A stretch of 64,000 nucleotides of DNA. Origin: Owenia fusiformis (Eukaryota; Annelida; Polychaeta; Sabellida; Oweniidae). The position numbers and the translations under genes were made by a program. Location: contig CAIIXF020000009.1 in NCBI GenBank assembly GCA_903813345.2, positions 6,502,030 through 6,566,029 on the forward strand, read 5' to 3'. Shown here one piece after another: positions 12,914-24,900 of the stretch (positions within the stretch are counted from its first letter, which is position 1; every line of letters starts with the position of its first letter). Under the pieces are notes generated by a model, which ran no database searches, had not been told where the DNA came from, and worked only from the letters and a program-made list of their open reading frames with translations.

Positions 12914-15900
12914 ATGTGCCTGTTCACAAGTATGCATGCAATATGGATTGGAATAACTTTGTTAAGCATTTCAGAATTTTACATCACAAATGCTATAGCA
13001 ACACCAAGTGGAGATGCTTTCGATCGACTAAATAACACTGTTCAACAACTCTCAAGCACTGTCAATGAACTAAAAAGCACTGTTAAAGAGCAGCAAGGAG
13101 ATATCGATGATCAAGCAACGGAAATAAAAGCTTTGGAGAGAAATGTTATCAAACTAGAAATCCTGAATGAACATTTGAAAGAACAATGTGATGAAAAGTG
13201 TAAAGGTATAAAAGGTGATCCTGGTGAACCCGGTCCCCGTGGAAAACGTGGCTTTAAAGGGAAAAAGGGGTCAACAGGAAAAAAGGGTGATATAGGTTTA
13301 CCTGGTACAAATGGCAGTCAAGGGATTCAAGGTGCAATCGGTCCTCCTGGGGCAAAAGGTGATCGAGGGCCAACAGGTCAACCCGGTCCTAAAGGTGATC
13401 TAGGGCCTCCAGGTCCAACTGGTCTAAAAGGGGATCGAGGGCCACAAGGTCCAACTGGTGCAAAAGGTGATCAAGGACCACCTGGTCCAGAAGGTGATCG
13501 AGGGCCTCCAGGTCCAACTGGTCCAAAAGGGGATCGAGGGCCACCAGGTCCAACTGGTGCAAAAGGTGATCAAGGACCACCTGGTCCACAAGGTGATCGA
13601 GGGCCTCCAGGTCCAACTGGTCCAAAAGGTGATCGAGGGCCACCAGGTCTAACTGGTGCAAAAGGTGATCAAGGACCACTTGGTCCAGAAGGTGATCGAG
13701 GGTTGACAGGTCCAACTGGTCCAAAAGGTGATCGAGGGCCACCAGGTCTAACTGGTAAGTTGATAACTTAGACTACTCTTTCACCCCACACAAAAACTAT
13801 ACCTGAAACTGAATAAATGCTTTACCAATAGTATCTTTTTTCGTTTTCCTTATTGTCATACCAAAAATTCAGCGCAATGAGTAAATTGTTTGCTGATGTT
13901 TTGAACAAAAGAATGGAAGAATTCATAGAGTCGCAAAATATAATTAATCAAGAACAAATCGAAATTAGAAATTCTCGGCTTGGGGGCAAACTTTCTAATA
14001 TAATCGACAACATCTACTCAAGTGTCAGGAACTAGTTAGTCTCAATTTGCATTTTTAAAAATACTCTTCAAACGTATGCATGCTCACGATAATTATCAAC
14101 CAACCAAAATCAGATAAAATTTCTGCATGCCGGTGTGTAGAAATCGAAATTCAACATTGCACCATATTTAGCAGAATCCTTCGCCTCCAATAAAGTTGAC
14201 GATCGACAAAATGTATTTCAAAAAATCAAAAGGACCGACGATTTATTTGACCCTTCTTGGGCAGTAGATTTTCAAATGAGTCGGGTCTGTTCAAGTTCAA
14301 CTATCAACCCAAAGTTGAGTTTGAGTGAAAATGTCACCAATTGCGCAGTGACCATTTTTTGTTCTTTTAGGGGATCAGACAGAGTGTAGTAGATGGACTT
14401 TCAACAGGGACGATTTCTTAGATGATGAGCGTGGCGTTTTGGCTAAAGCGTTTGGTGTTGTGAAGGAAAATGGAGGAGTATTTAACGGTTCATGGAACGA
14501 CGATAGAGGCGCTTTATGGACGGGCGCAGATGCAAATTTCCTCGTTCCAAGATTCGCTGGGATGGACTTCCGTAAAACGATGACCCTGTCATTCTGGGTA
14601 AAAATTAACTCAAGTGAAATAAATCAGACACTTATACATAACGGTGGACTTGGTGGCTCGGACGCCAGTATTAGTATTGAGGTTTTCACAATTACAGAGG
14701 CAAACACCCCAAAAATGTATATAACTGGTGGAGTAAGGGTATGTGATAGAACGGAAGATATAATGATTCCAATAACTAACCTAAATGTAAGTATAAGAAG
14801 ATATTCCCACTTATTAGAGAAGTTAAGCTTGCAATGTTTTTCATAACGTAACCGTGAACGGAAACTACCTGGATTAACGAAGGAATAGTTAGCGCGCATA
14901 GTTTTATATGCGCTTTAGTCTACTTCAGATACTCTCAGCTTTTGATATCGAAGCACAGAAAAATTCTTTCTGAAGACGATAATGTATGGTATGCATGATT
15001 TAACTCCAAAAATCTTACAAAACGAGCTCTTTAAAATATGTATTAGAAAACCAGCTATAGAACTAATCGATCAATGGCATACTTTCGAATCATTACACGC
15101 TATATGGTGTAGTCTAAACAAAGACTGGAGCTGAACGGCTATTTATGTGAGAACGCTACACGCATTAGGGGCAAATGATACGTACAGATTTCCGTTTCGA
15201 TTTTACAAGCTAGCTTAACCTCTCTATTGACTAACAAGGGGTGTGTTAAAACATGAATAATTTGTTCTTGCCGACAATGACGACACCATTTAATTGATGT
15301 CCCCGTCACATTTACGGCATCCGCACGGCGACCATAACAAAATTAAGAGAACTATGTAGCATAAAATATAGGGAAAAGCAGATGTCGATTTTCTTTATCG
15401 ATTGTGTGTAGCTGCGACCGCCGTAGAGCAAATGTGACCGATGCTTAGTCTTAATATTTTTTTATTTATTCTTTCTCAGCTATTCAAAACGTGGACGTTT
15501 ATTGCCCTGACCGCATGCGTGTCGCAGGCTGAAGGTAGAGACGAAATCCCCGTGGTTACTCTTTATGTGAACGATGACGAAGATTCTGCTGAAGAACAAG
15601 GTAAAATCAAAGAAAAGTGTTGTTATCAATCATATTCTTTCTGTAAATGGTGTGAATGGTGTTTGATCAACCGCTTTCTGTATTATCATACCAAACATTC
15701 AGATGTTCTTGTACATATACAATGTGTATATTTTGACCTAATGAAGAAGCTTTCAGAGATTCATGTAAATGGTAAAAATTAGAATGTGTTGAATGGGACG
15801 ACTTACAATTTAGGGTTATTGTGACATTTTATCATCATTAACGTCCTACGTATAAGAAGAAAGAGATTTTTAACGGGGGGATTTTGCGTGAAGTTATTTT

Positions 15901-18900
15901 AACGGGGGGATTTTGCGTGAAGTTGTATTCCAATATTAGCATCGTAAATTTTGACCTAGTTTAAAAAGAAAAATCACATGAGTGGGTGCCTTTAACCAGT
16001 TACACACAATATAATTACGATTTGCCTCTAATACCTGAGGTAATAGTTTCGTATCATGAGAAATCATGGCCTCCTATAAGCTTCTTTCTAGAGCGATTCT
16101 TAAGCGATTCCTGAAGGCAGGGCGATGTGTTAAGTATCAGAATAATTATTCTCCTCAGACCTAGAACGAATGGTTTATATAACTTAAACCCCACACCGAC
16201 TCATATAAAAGGTAAATGGCCCATGGTCCGATTTCAGGAAGGTTTAATTTCTTTTGTTCTGACTTTGAGGTAAGTTTGTTGAGAATTGAGTGGGTGTTTT
16301 AACGGTGATTTAATGCACTGGGTGTAACAGGCCATGTACAGTTTAAAAGTTGATTTTTTTGTGTTTTCTATTCAACTATTGAGTGAATGAAAAGGGTTTA
16401 ATTAGTTCAGCTAACTTTCAATGCATATGGCAGGCCAAGTGTACCGTTGAGCCAAAAACTGTCAATCGTTTTTTTGTGTCCCATTGTTTTTGGATAGCTT
16501 GCCAAGTGACCATTATTTAAAAACAATAGGAAAATGCAAGATCTTCTTTGTTACAAAAGTTTATTCTTTAAAAATGAACTACGGTTCATTCTATTTTGTT
16601 GCTACCTAAGTGGGAATTGAGACTGGAGATTTACTATGGACAATCCCCTCCATACTGATAAATGTTGCAACTAGAAATCCTCTTTTAGATCACTAATCGG
16701 CAATTTAAAACATATCCAAGAGTTGCGTTTTAAGAGGAATCATATTTTACTTAAGGTACAAAATTAAGGTTTAGACATTACTTGGACTTTATATGCCATC
16801 TGATGAAAACTCCGGTGCCAAATTATCAGAGGAAATTGTGCCTTTACGTTTACAAAGTGTAGGCATTGACTATTAAAAATATAATCATCGCTTTCCCATG
16901 TGTGCTAAGGATTAATTTTCCAGTACAGATCTGAATTAATATACCCTCTGTAAAGAAAAAAGGTGCATGGTATTTTTATATGTCATAACATTTTTAAGAT
17001 TTTGTATAATATTGCTAAACTCTTGGAGGCACGTGGCATAGATATTGTTAATAAATGGTAGAAAGGAGGAGGGAAAGTATTGCAACAGATTGGGACAGTC
17101 ATATGTTGGATTGTGGCTATTCTCTGAGGATTTGAACAGGTGCATATGTTAGATCAATGCATTACCTCCAAGAAAAGCACCCATAGAGATGATAAAACAA
17201 GTTCGACTTTGAGATTCAACCCCTTCCATCCCTGCTTTTTCAATTTTTGTTGTTTCAATATGTTGAGTTTTGACACTCATTTAATCACTTTAAAGGAATA
17301 AGTGATTCCTTCAGGGGTTTTAAAGATATCCATTATGGAAGACCAAAATTAGCTGAAAGCAATGGGTCGCATGAGTTTTCCCTATGGGAGAATAACATGG
17401 TAAATACTGTTTTCACTTTATCTCAAAGGAATCACTTATTCCTTTAAAGGAGTTAATTATGTGTCAAAACGCAATATATTGACGCAAGAAAAATTAAAAA
17501 AGGAAGGATGGAAGGGGTTGAAAATCAGAAAAACATTTCAGAAAAAACACGTGGGTGGGTTGTTTGCATCTATTCTGTCCCAAAGTCGAAATTATTTAAT
17601 CATCTCTAGAAGTGATTTTCCTGGAGGTAATGCATTTGCCTAACATATGTACCTGTTTAAATCCTCAGAAAATGGTTAAAATCCAACATATGACTGTCCG
17701 GAATCTGTTGCGCTAATTTCCCTCCTCATTTCAAAAAAGGATGAAAATTTAAAAAGTTAGCAATGGTTAAAACCATCGTCTCACAAACTCACTAGTGTGA
17801 CCTTTTCCTTAAAGATGCATTATACCATAGGTTTCTCCCCAATCAATCAATGATATCCCATTATTATTGCTCATATAATATCTCACGTACCATGGATATA
17901 TCTTGATCTTTGGGGTATATTATTGCCGAAATATCGGAAATAATCAACAGAATAACCAAACTCCAGAATTAAACACAATCGATTCCTCGGCTAGTGAGGG
18001 GGGATCCCCATTGAGTCACACGTAAGCGCCTTGAACTAGGCAGACAATCTGGTTTATTATAAACAAATTTAACGACCAATTAGATAACAGGAGGACTTTC
18101 CCGGTTTATTCAAACTTCAGATTGAATTAATTTCTTCGAAAATAATTAGATCGGCCAGCACAATAGCAAAATTAACACCGAAAGGGAAGGATTTGGGACT
18201 TCTTCTTTAGTAAGCAGATGGGTATATATGTGGTGAAACTCAATATGCAAAAAAGTCCAGAGGGGTCTTGATTGTGCTATCCTATGGCATAGAGCCTCTT
18301 TAAAATGACATCAGAAATTAGACTTTGCTATTTTACAGTGTATTATTATCCTCTAAGCATAGGATATCGTTCTCTATGCCTATTCTTCATACCATTGTAA
18401 AGCCCATTCCAAACTGGTCATAACTGACAAGTTTGAAATAAACATTGACACACCTGACAGAAAATTATGGAGGTGCTAAAACCTGATTTTTAGACAATTT
18501 TACGCCTTAATTAGCAGTGAAAGTAGGGATAGGATGTAACCCTTTTGCTCAATAAGCACATTTATATATCACATCTGACATAGTTATGGGTCATTGAGAA
18601 GGATTAGGGTTATAATTATCTTATTACAATTTCAAGTTTATTACAATGTATGTCACCCATACCCTTAATTTTGAAATAAGATTAAGAGACCTCTGAATCT
18701 GAAGGATATCACCTCAAATTCTATCACAAAATGGTTGTAATTAATCGGGCTTTCATTCTATAACTGATGTTTTTCACAAAGTATTATTGGATTCAAGGCT
18801 TTTTATGTATTCCTCTAGTAACAAACACTTAAACTTATGTCTCAGAATATCCTCTTTTTGAGCACATTGCTAGGCCATAGGATTTCTCTAATTTATGACG

Positions 18901-21900
18901 ACAATTTATGGTAAAAAGTCACACTCACGATTTTGGGAGTTGTTATATTCAATCCTTTCTAACTTTTTATTATATTTACAAAATTCTTTGAAATTTTCTC
19001 CATTTGGTTGGAACATTCATACATTATACCACTGAAAGTTTGGTATGATAATAATAAAAAATAAATGATTTTTAAAGGACAATGCACCACTTTTCATTTC
19101 AGAGGGTAAGTATTATATATAATGTCGCTGTGTATTTCTAGAACGCCTATCTGATGTTAATACAAAACGTTTATTCCGTGCTGCAAATGATGCGGCGAGT
19201 GTGTATGCTGCTTGTGATTGGGAATATGACAACACAATCATTACAAACTCGGAGAAAAACGCATTCCTTGAACATATAGAAGACGTAACTTTTGCTTTGG
19301 GGAATTCCTCGCAATACATTAGCAGATATCTGACAAGTGGTTATCGGAGAAATGTACACCTCTTCAGAAATCGTTATCTTGCGTTCCGAGACCAACCAAA
19401 TACACGTACCCTGGCAAGGAAAAATTCCGTAAACCAGTCTATCCGAACATTGAGAACATATCTCAGAAATTTTAGAAATATCGTGGAAAGGCTTTCCGAA
19501 GTGTTACAAGTGACAAAAGATTACATCTACGACGAAGACTTCGCTGATTCACTGAAAGGTACACTACTGTTACTGAAAATAACTGAAATAATCTTAATTA
19601 CTTTCAACGTGTCACGTCTATTTGCCCCGAACATCGTGTTCCCGGTCGTATATCCGATTATAGCAAAGTTAAGTTAAGAACTATGTTATACTGTCTTGTA
19701 CCGTTTGCATATTAAACGATGAAACAAGTAAATATTTACTCCCGTCGAGAGCTACTTAGATTTTGAAAGTATAGCTCTCTATCGCTAGAATCAACAGCTT
19801 AAGAATCCTGACTTCAAAGAAAATTTCAGGGAATTCAGCTGACTCATGTTGCACATTATATACCTGAAAATGTATCCTACATCGCCATCTTTCATTCAGC
19901 TCAACTATAGAACGTCTCACTGCCCTATGTATCGATCAGGACTTCATTTTATTGGTCGTGTCAAAAGTTTTGGCCAGGTATATTCAATATGGCGGCTTGA
20001 CGTTTCCCAAGTTGCGCATGCGTCGATAGTATTTCCGTTTAACCGCCATATTGGAAATGGGTATCGAACAAAAAACGAAGAACTCCTTATCGCCATAGAA
20101 GCACATCCGCGATCCTACATGCACGGGGAAAGTAGACACATATGAGCCCATATGTAGGCTACAGTTTGAGACAAACAGCAAGCCGCTGACTGGCGCTGAT
20201 CAAATTTAGATGTCACAATTCTTCAGCTGGGAGATCCTCACGATGGAGAGCTATACTTTCAAAATCTAACATGGTAGCTCTCGACGTGAGTAAGTAAATA
20301 TAACATTATTTCAAGTCACCCGAAATCAAGCGGAGCTAACTTCGACCGTTAATTTGAATTTTTGACCTACCGGATGTTTGAAAATCAAGGATTACGAGTT
20401 TCATACTGCACCGTTTTTCTTCAAACTTGTTTCATTCAAAGCATAACAAAAATACCTTTCTGATGGTACATTATTCTCTTAAACAGAGTCCCTACTTCCA
20501 GCTGTAAGAAGGACTTCTAACAACTGGGGACCAAAACGCTGCTAGAACGAGAACGAGGGACTCTTTACAATAAAGCAATGCACCGACAGAAAAACAATTT
20601 TGTTTTGCTCTTAATGGTATAGGAAATACCAACTGAGAAAGACAAACGTTTGGCGGCATACTTTAGAGAATATCATTAATACGTTCGCCGTGAGAACCTA
20701 AAACTGCATCAGACTAGAGAGTGTAAAATGGAACATTATTTTAAAATAGTCCACCAAACGTTCTTGCAATCTTTCTTGCATTTTCTAAAATTAAGATATT
20801 GTAACAGTTAGGCCTTTTTGTGGATATTATGGTAGTGTGGACTAATAGGCCTCTGTATACCTTGTGGGTTACGTGACACACGTTAAATGTGTTTGCACCA
20901 AAGATTCAACAGAACATTCAATTATATTTATTACACAACAAACGGTATATTGTGGCGTCTATAGGCCCAAAATTGTGCACATCAAATAGCAAAATGTCCT
21001 TGTAATAAACTGGAATAGAACCAATGTTCGTTGTTGTTGTTGTTATTGTTATTCACTGTAAGTCTATACATATAAACATCAATTGTGGGATTGTATTGAA
21101 GTCACACAAAGTTCACTGTACTCAGGCTGAAGCCAAGCGATGACTGCAACACTGGAATTTGTCTAGTTGGTACTGGAGCAGATTGATCATTAGATTCTTC
21201 GTCTGTAGTGGTAATGCAAACACGAGTGCAAATAACAAACATCAAACAAAGGAGTACAAACGATATGCTGCCCACAATCAAAGCGATGAAAAGAACATCC
21301 AGTTCAATACAAGGACCAGTATCTTGTCTCGTGCAGGTAATCTCCTCCGGCTACGTCCAGTGTATCCTCTTCTCCCTCAGGTAGCCTCCTTCGGCTAAGT
21401 CTAGTGGATCCTCTTCTCCCTCAGGTAGCCTCCTCCGGCTAAGTCTAGTGAATCGTCTTCTCCCTCAGGTAGCCTCCTCCAGCTAAGTCCAATGGATCAC
21501 CTTCCTCAGGAAGTCCGTTCGACAAAGTCGCTGAAATAAAGACCCAGCCTCAGTGAGTCCGTTCGACAAAGTCAACTGGAACGTCTCCCTCAGGTAGCCT
21601 CCTCCGGCTAAATCCAATGGATCCTCTTCTCCCTCAGGTAGCCTCTTCCGGCTAAGTCCAGTAGATCCTCTTCTCCCTCAGGTAGCCTCCTCCGGCTAAG
21701 TCCAATGGATCACCTTCCTCAGGAAGTCCGTTCGACAAAGTCGCTGAAATAAAGACCCAGCCTCAGTGAGTCCGTTCGACAAAGTCAACTGGAACGTCTT
21801 CTCCCTCAGGTAGCCTCTTCCGGCTTAGTCCAATGGATCACCTTCCTCAGGTAGCCTCCTCAGCTAAGTCCAGTGGATCCTCTTCTCCCTCAGGTAGCCT

Positions 21901-24900
21901 CCGGCTAAGTCCAATGGATCCTCTTCTCCCTCAGGTAGCCTCTTCAGCTAAGTCCAGTGGATCCTCTTCTCCCTCAGATAGGCTCCTCCAGCTAAGTCCA
22001 ATGGATCCCTCTTCTCGCTCAGGTAGCCTCCTCTGGCTAAGTCCAATGGATCCTCTTCTCGCTCAGGTAGCCTCCTCTGGCTAAGTCCAATGGATCCTCT
22101 TCTCCCTCAGGTAGCCTCTTCAGCTAAGTCCAGTGGATCCTCTTCTCCCTCAGGTAGCCTCCTCTGGCTAAGTCCAATGGATCGCCTTCCTAAGGAAGTC
22201 CGTTCGACAGTCGCTGAAATAAAGACCCAGCCTCAGTGAGTCCGTTCGACAAAGTCAACTGGAACGTCTTCTCCCTCAGGTAGCCTCTTCAGCTAAGTCC
22301 AGTGGATCCTCTTCTCCCTCAGGTAGCCTCTGGCTAAGTCCAATGGATCCTCTTCTCCCTCAGGTAGCCTCTGGCTAAGTCCAATGGATCCTCTTCTCCC
22401 TCAGGTAGCCTCTTCAGCTAAGTCCAGTGGATCCTCTTCTCCCTCAGGTAGCCTCCTCTGGGTAAGTCCAATGGATCACCTTCCTAAGGAAGTTCGTTCG
22501 ACAAAGTCGCTAAAATAAAGACCAGCCTCAGTGAGTCCGTTCGACAAAGTCAACTGGAACGTCTTCTCCCTCAGGTAGCCTCTTCCGGCTTAGTCCAATG
22601 GATCACCTTCCTCAGGTAGCCTCCTCAGCTAAGTCCAGTGGATCCTCTTCTCCCTCAGGTAGCCTCCGGCTAAGTCCAATGGATCCTCTTCTCCCTCAGG
22701 TAGCCTCTTCAGCTAAGTCCAGTGGATCCTCTTCTCCCTCAGATAGGCTCCTCCAGCTAAGTCCAATGGATCCCTCTTCTCGCTCAGGTAGCCTCCTCTG
22801 GCTAAGTCCAATGGATCCTCTTCTCGCTCAGGTAGCCTCCTCTGGCTAAGTCCAATGGATCCTCTTCTCCCTCAGGTAGCCTCTTCAGCTAAGTCCAGTG
22901 GATCCTCTTCTCCCTCAGGTAGGCTCCTCTGGCTAAGTCCAATGGATCGCCTTCCTAAGGAAGTCCGTTCGACAGTCGCTGAAATAAAGACCCAGCCTCA
23001 GTGAGTCTGTTCGACAAAGTCAACTGGAACGTCTTCTCCCTCAGGTAGCCTCTTCAGCTAAGTCCAGTGGATCCTCTTCTCCCTCAGGTAGCCTCTGGCT
23101 AAGTCCAATGGATCCTCTTCTCCCTCAGGTAGCCTCTGGCTAAGTCCAATGGATCCTCTTCTCCCTCAGGTAGCCTCTTCAGCTAAGTCCGTGGATCCTC
23201 TTCTCCCTCAGGTAGCCTCCTCTGGGTAAGTCCAATGGATCACCTTCCTCCTCAGGTAGCCTCTGGCTAAGTCCAATGGATCCTCTTCTCCCTCAGGTAG
23301 CCTCTTCAGCTAAGTCCAGTGGATCCTCTTCTCCCTCAGGTAGCCTCCTCTGGGTAAGTCCAATGGATCACCTTCCTCAGGAAGTCCGTTCGACAAAGTC
23401 GCTAAAATAAAGACCCAGCCTCAGTGAGTCCGTTCGACAAAGTCAACTGGAACGTCTTCAGTGAGGAAGTTTCACAATAAATTATCTAAGTCAAACTTCA
23501 AATAGAACAAAGTCGAAGAATATTTCAAAGTGTGAGTAAGAAATATTCTAAGTCCAAGTTAGTATAAACGACTAAAATGTATAAGTCCAACTCCAGGTAG
23601 ATGTACCACAGAACAAAGTCAAAGAATATTTAAAATGATTAAAATATTCTAAGTCCAAGTTAGCATCCACAGCAAAATGTACAAGTCCAACTTCAGGTAG
23701 ATGTATCACAGAACAAAGTCAAAGAATATTGAAAATGATTAAAATATTCTAAGTCCAAGTTAGCATCCACAGCAAAATATACAAGTCCAACTTCAGGTAG
23801 ATGTATCACAGAACAAAGTCAAAGAATATTAAAAATGATTAAAATATTCTAAGTCCAAGTTAGCATCCACAGCAAAATATACAAGTCCAACTTCAGGTAG
23901 ATGTATCACAGAACAAAGTCAAAGAATATTAAAAATGATTAAAATATTCTAAGTCCAAGTTAGCATCCACAGCAAAATGTACAAGTCCAACTTCAGGTAG
24001 ATGTATCACAGAACAAAGTCAAAGAATATTAAAAATGATTAAAATATTCTAAGTCCAAGTTAGCATCCACAGCAAAATGTACAAGTCCAACTTCAGGTAG
24101 ATGTATCACAGAACAAAGTCAAAGAATATTGAAAATGATTAAAATATTCTAAGTCCAAGTTATCATCTACAGAAAAATGTACAACTCCAACTCCAGGTAG
24201 ATGTATCACAGAACAAAGCATTACAAAAATAAATTCACCCATCACTTATCACCAGGTACTTAAATTACTCTCCATAAAATCAAGATATAAGCTCATCGTC
24301 ATAAAAAATAATTGTAAACAGCTCATGTACGAAGCAAGATAATTATTTCTCCATTAAAAACTGATCATCTTTTCTAAGTCCTAAAAACAGTCTCTTATAA
24401 TATCTGGTTATATTTTCTAAGTCCTCATAATATTCTCTATCACACTAGAATCTTTATATTTTGAGATCGCTATATCGACTTACCAATGTCTCATCTTCTA
24501 TCACTGAACCGTCCCTGGCAAAATACCTAAAACGGATCTCCATTTTGATAGGGTAACGGATTGTCCCCCTTTGGTAGTCCTCATATTCATCGGTTTCCTC
24601 ATCCCGTAAACGTTGTAACTCCACCCTGGGTTGTTGGTTCAACTTTACATCTTCCTCATCCGAGCTATCTACCACATATTTCTTGCTCTTTGGCGCCTTT
24701 CGAACTCTTTTGTTATGTGGCTTTGATGACGCCCCCTCAACTACTACTGTCCGACTATCCATTTTTTCAACCTCTTCTATTTCACTCTCCACTTTATTGT
24801 CCTGACCAGACTTGTCCTTGACTACTCTTTTACCCTGTTTAGAGGTTGTCTTTGCCTTCTCTTCGTAGGTTTTCTTGATGTCATGATCGGTTGGTTTTAC

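Larger units (their letters stand above)
20800..24218 (-). repeat. 3' LTR (truncated at its U3 end)
   Basis: Matches 32658-36077 of the other LTR nearly perfectly. Differences include a missing A near 23190 and single substitutions near 22923 and 23008. Homology stops at 24218 inside a tandem repeat unit, after which unrelated sequence leads to the gag-pol stop codon. No polypurine tract adjoins the break. Confidence 0.88.

Noticed and set aside
13389-13742. 117-codon minus-strand open frame over the collagen exon
   Set aside because: It is the antisense of the Gly-X-Y repeat DNA; its [10 protein letters not shown] repetition only mirrors the collagen repeat.
19142-19677. Exon 4 as the terminal exon of the collagen gene (stop at 19677)
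   Set aside because: A GTACAC donor after 19558 joins in phase to exons 5-8, which restore the missing end of the LamG-like domain; the terminal version remains possible as an isoform.
21833-22849. Identical 83-codon frames in the LTRs
   Set aside because: By-product of the ~44-bp tandem array; no codon-level or domain evidence of a protein.
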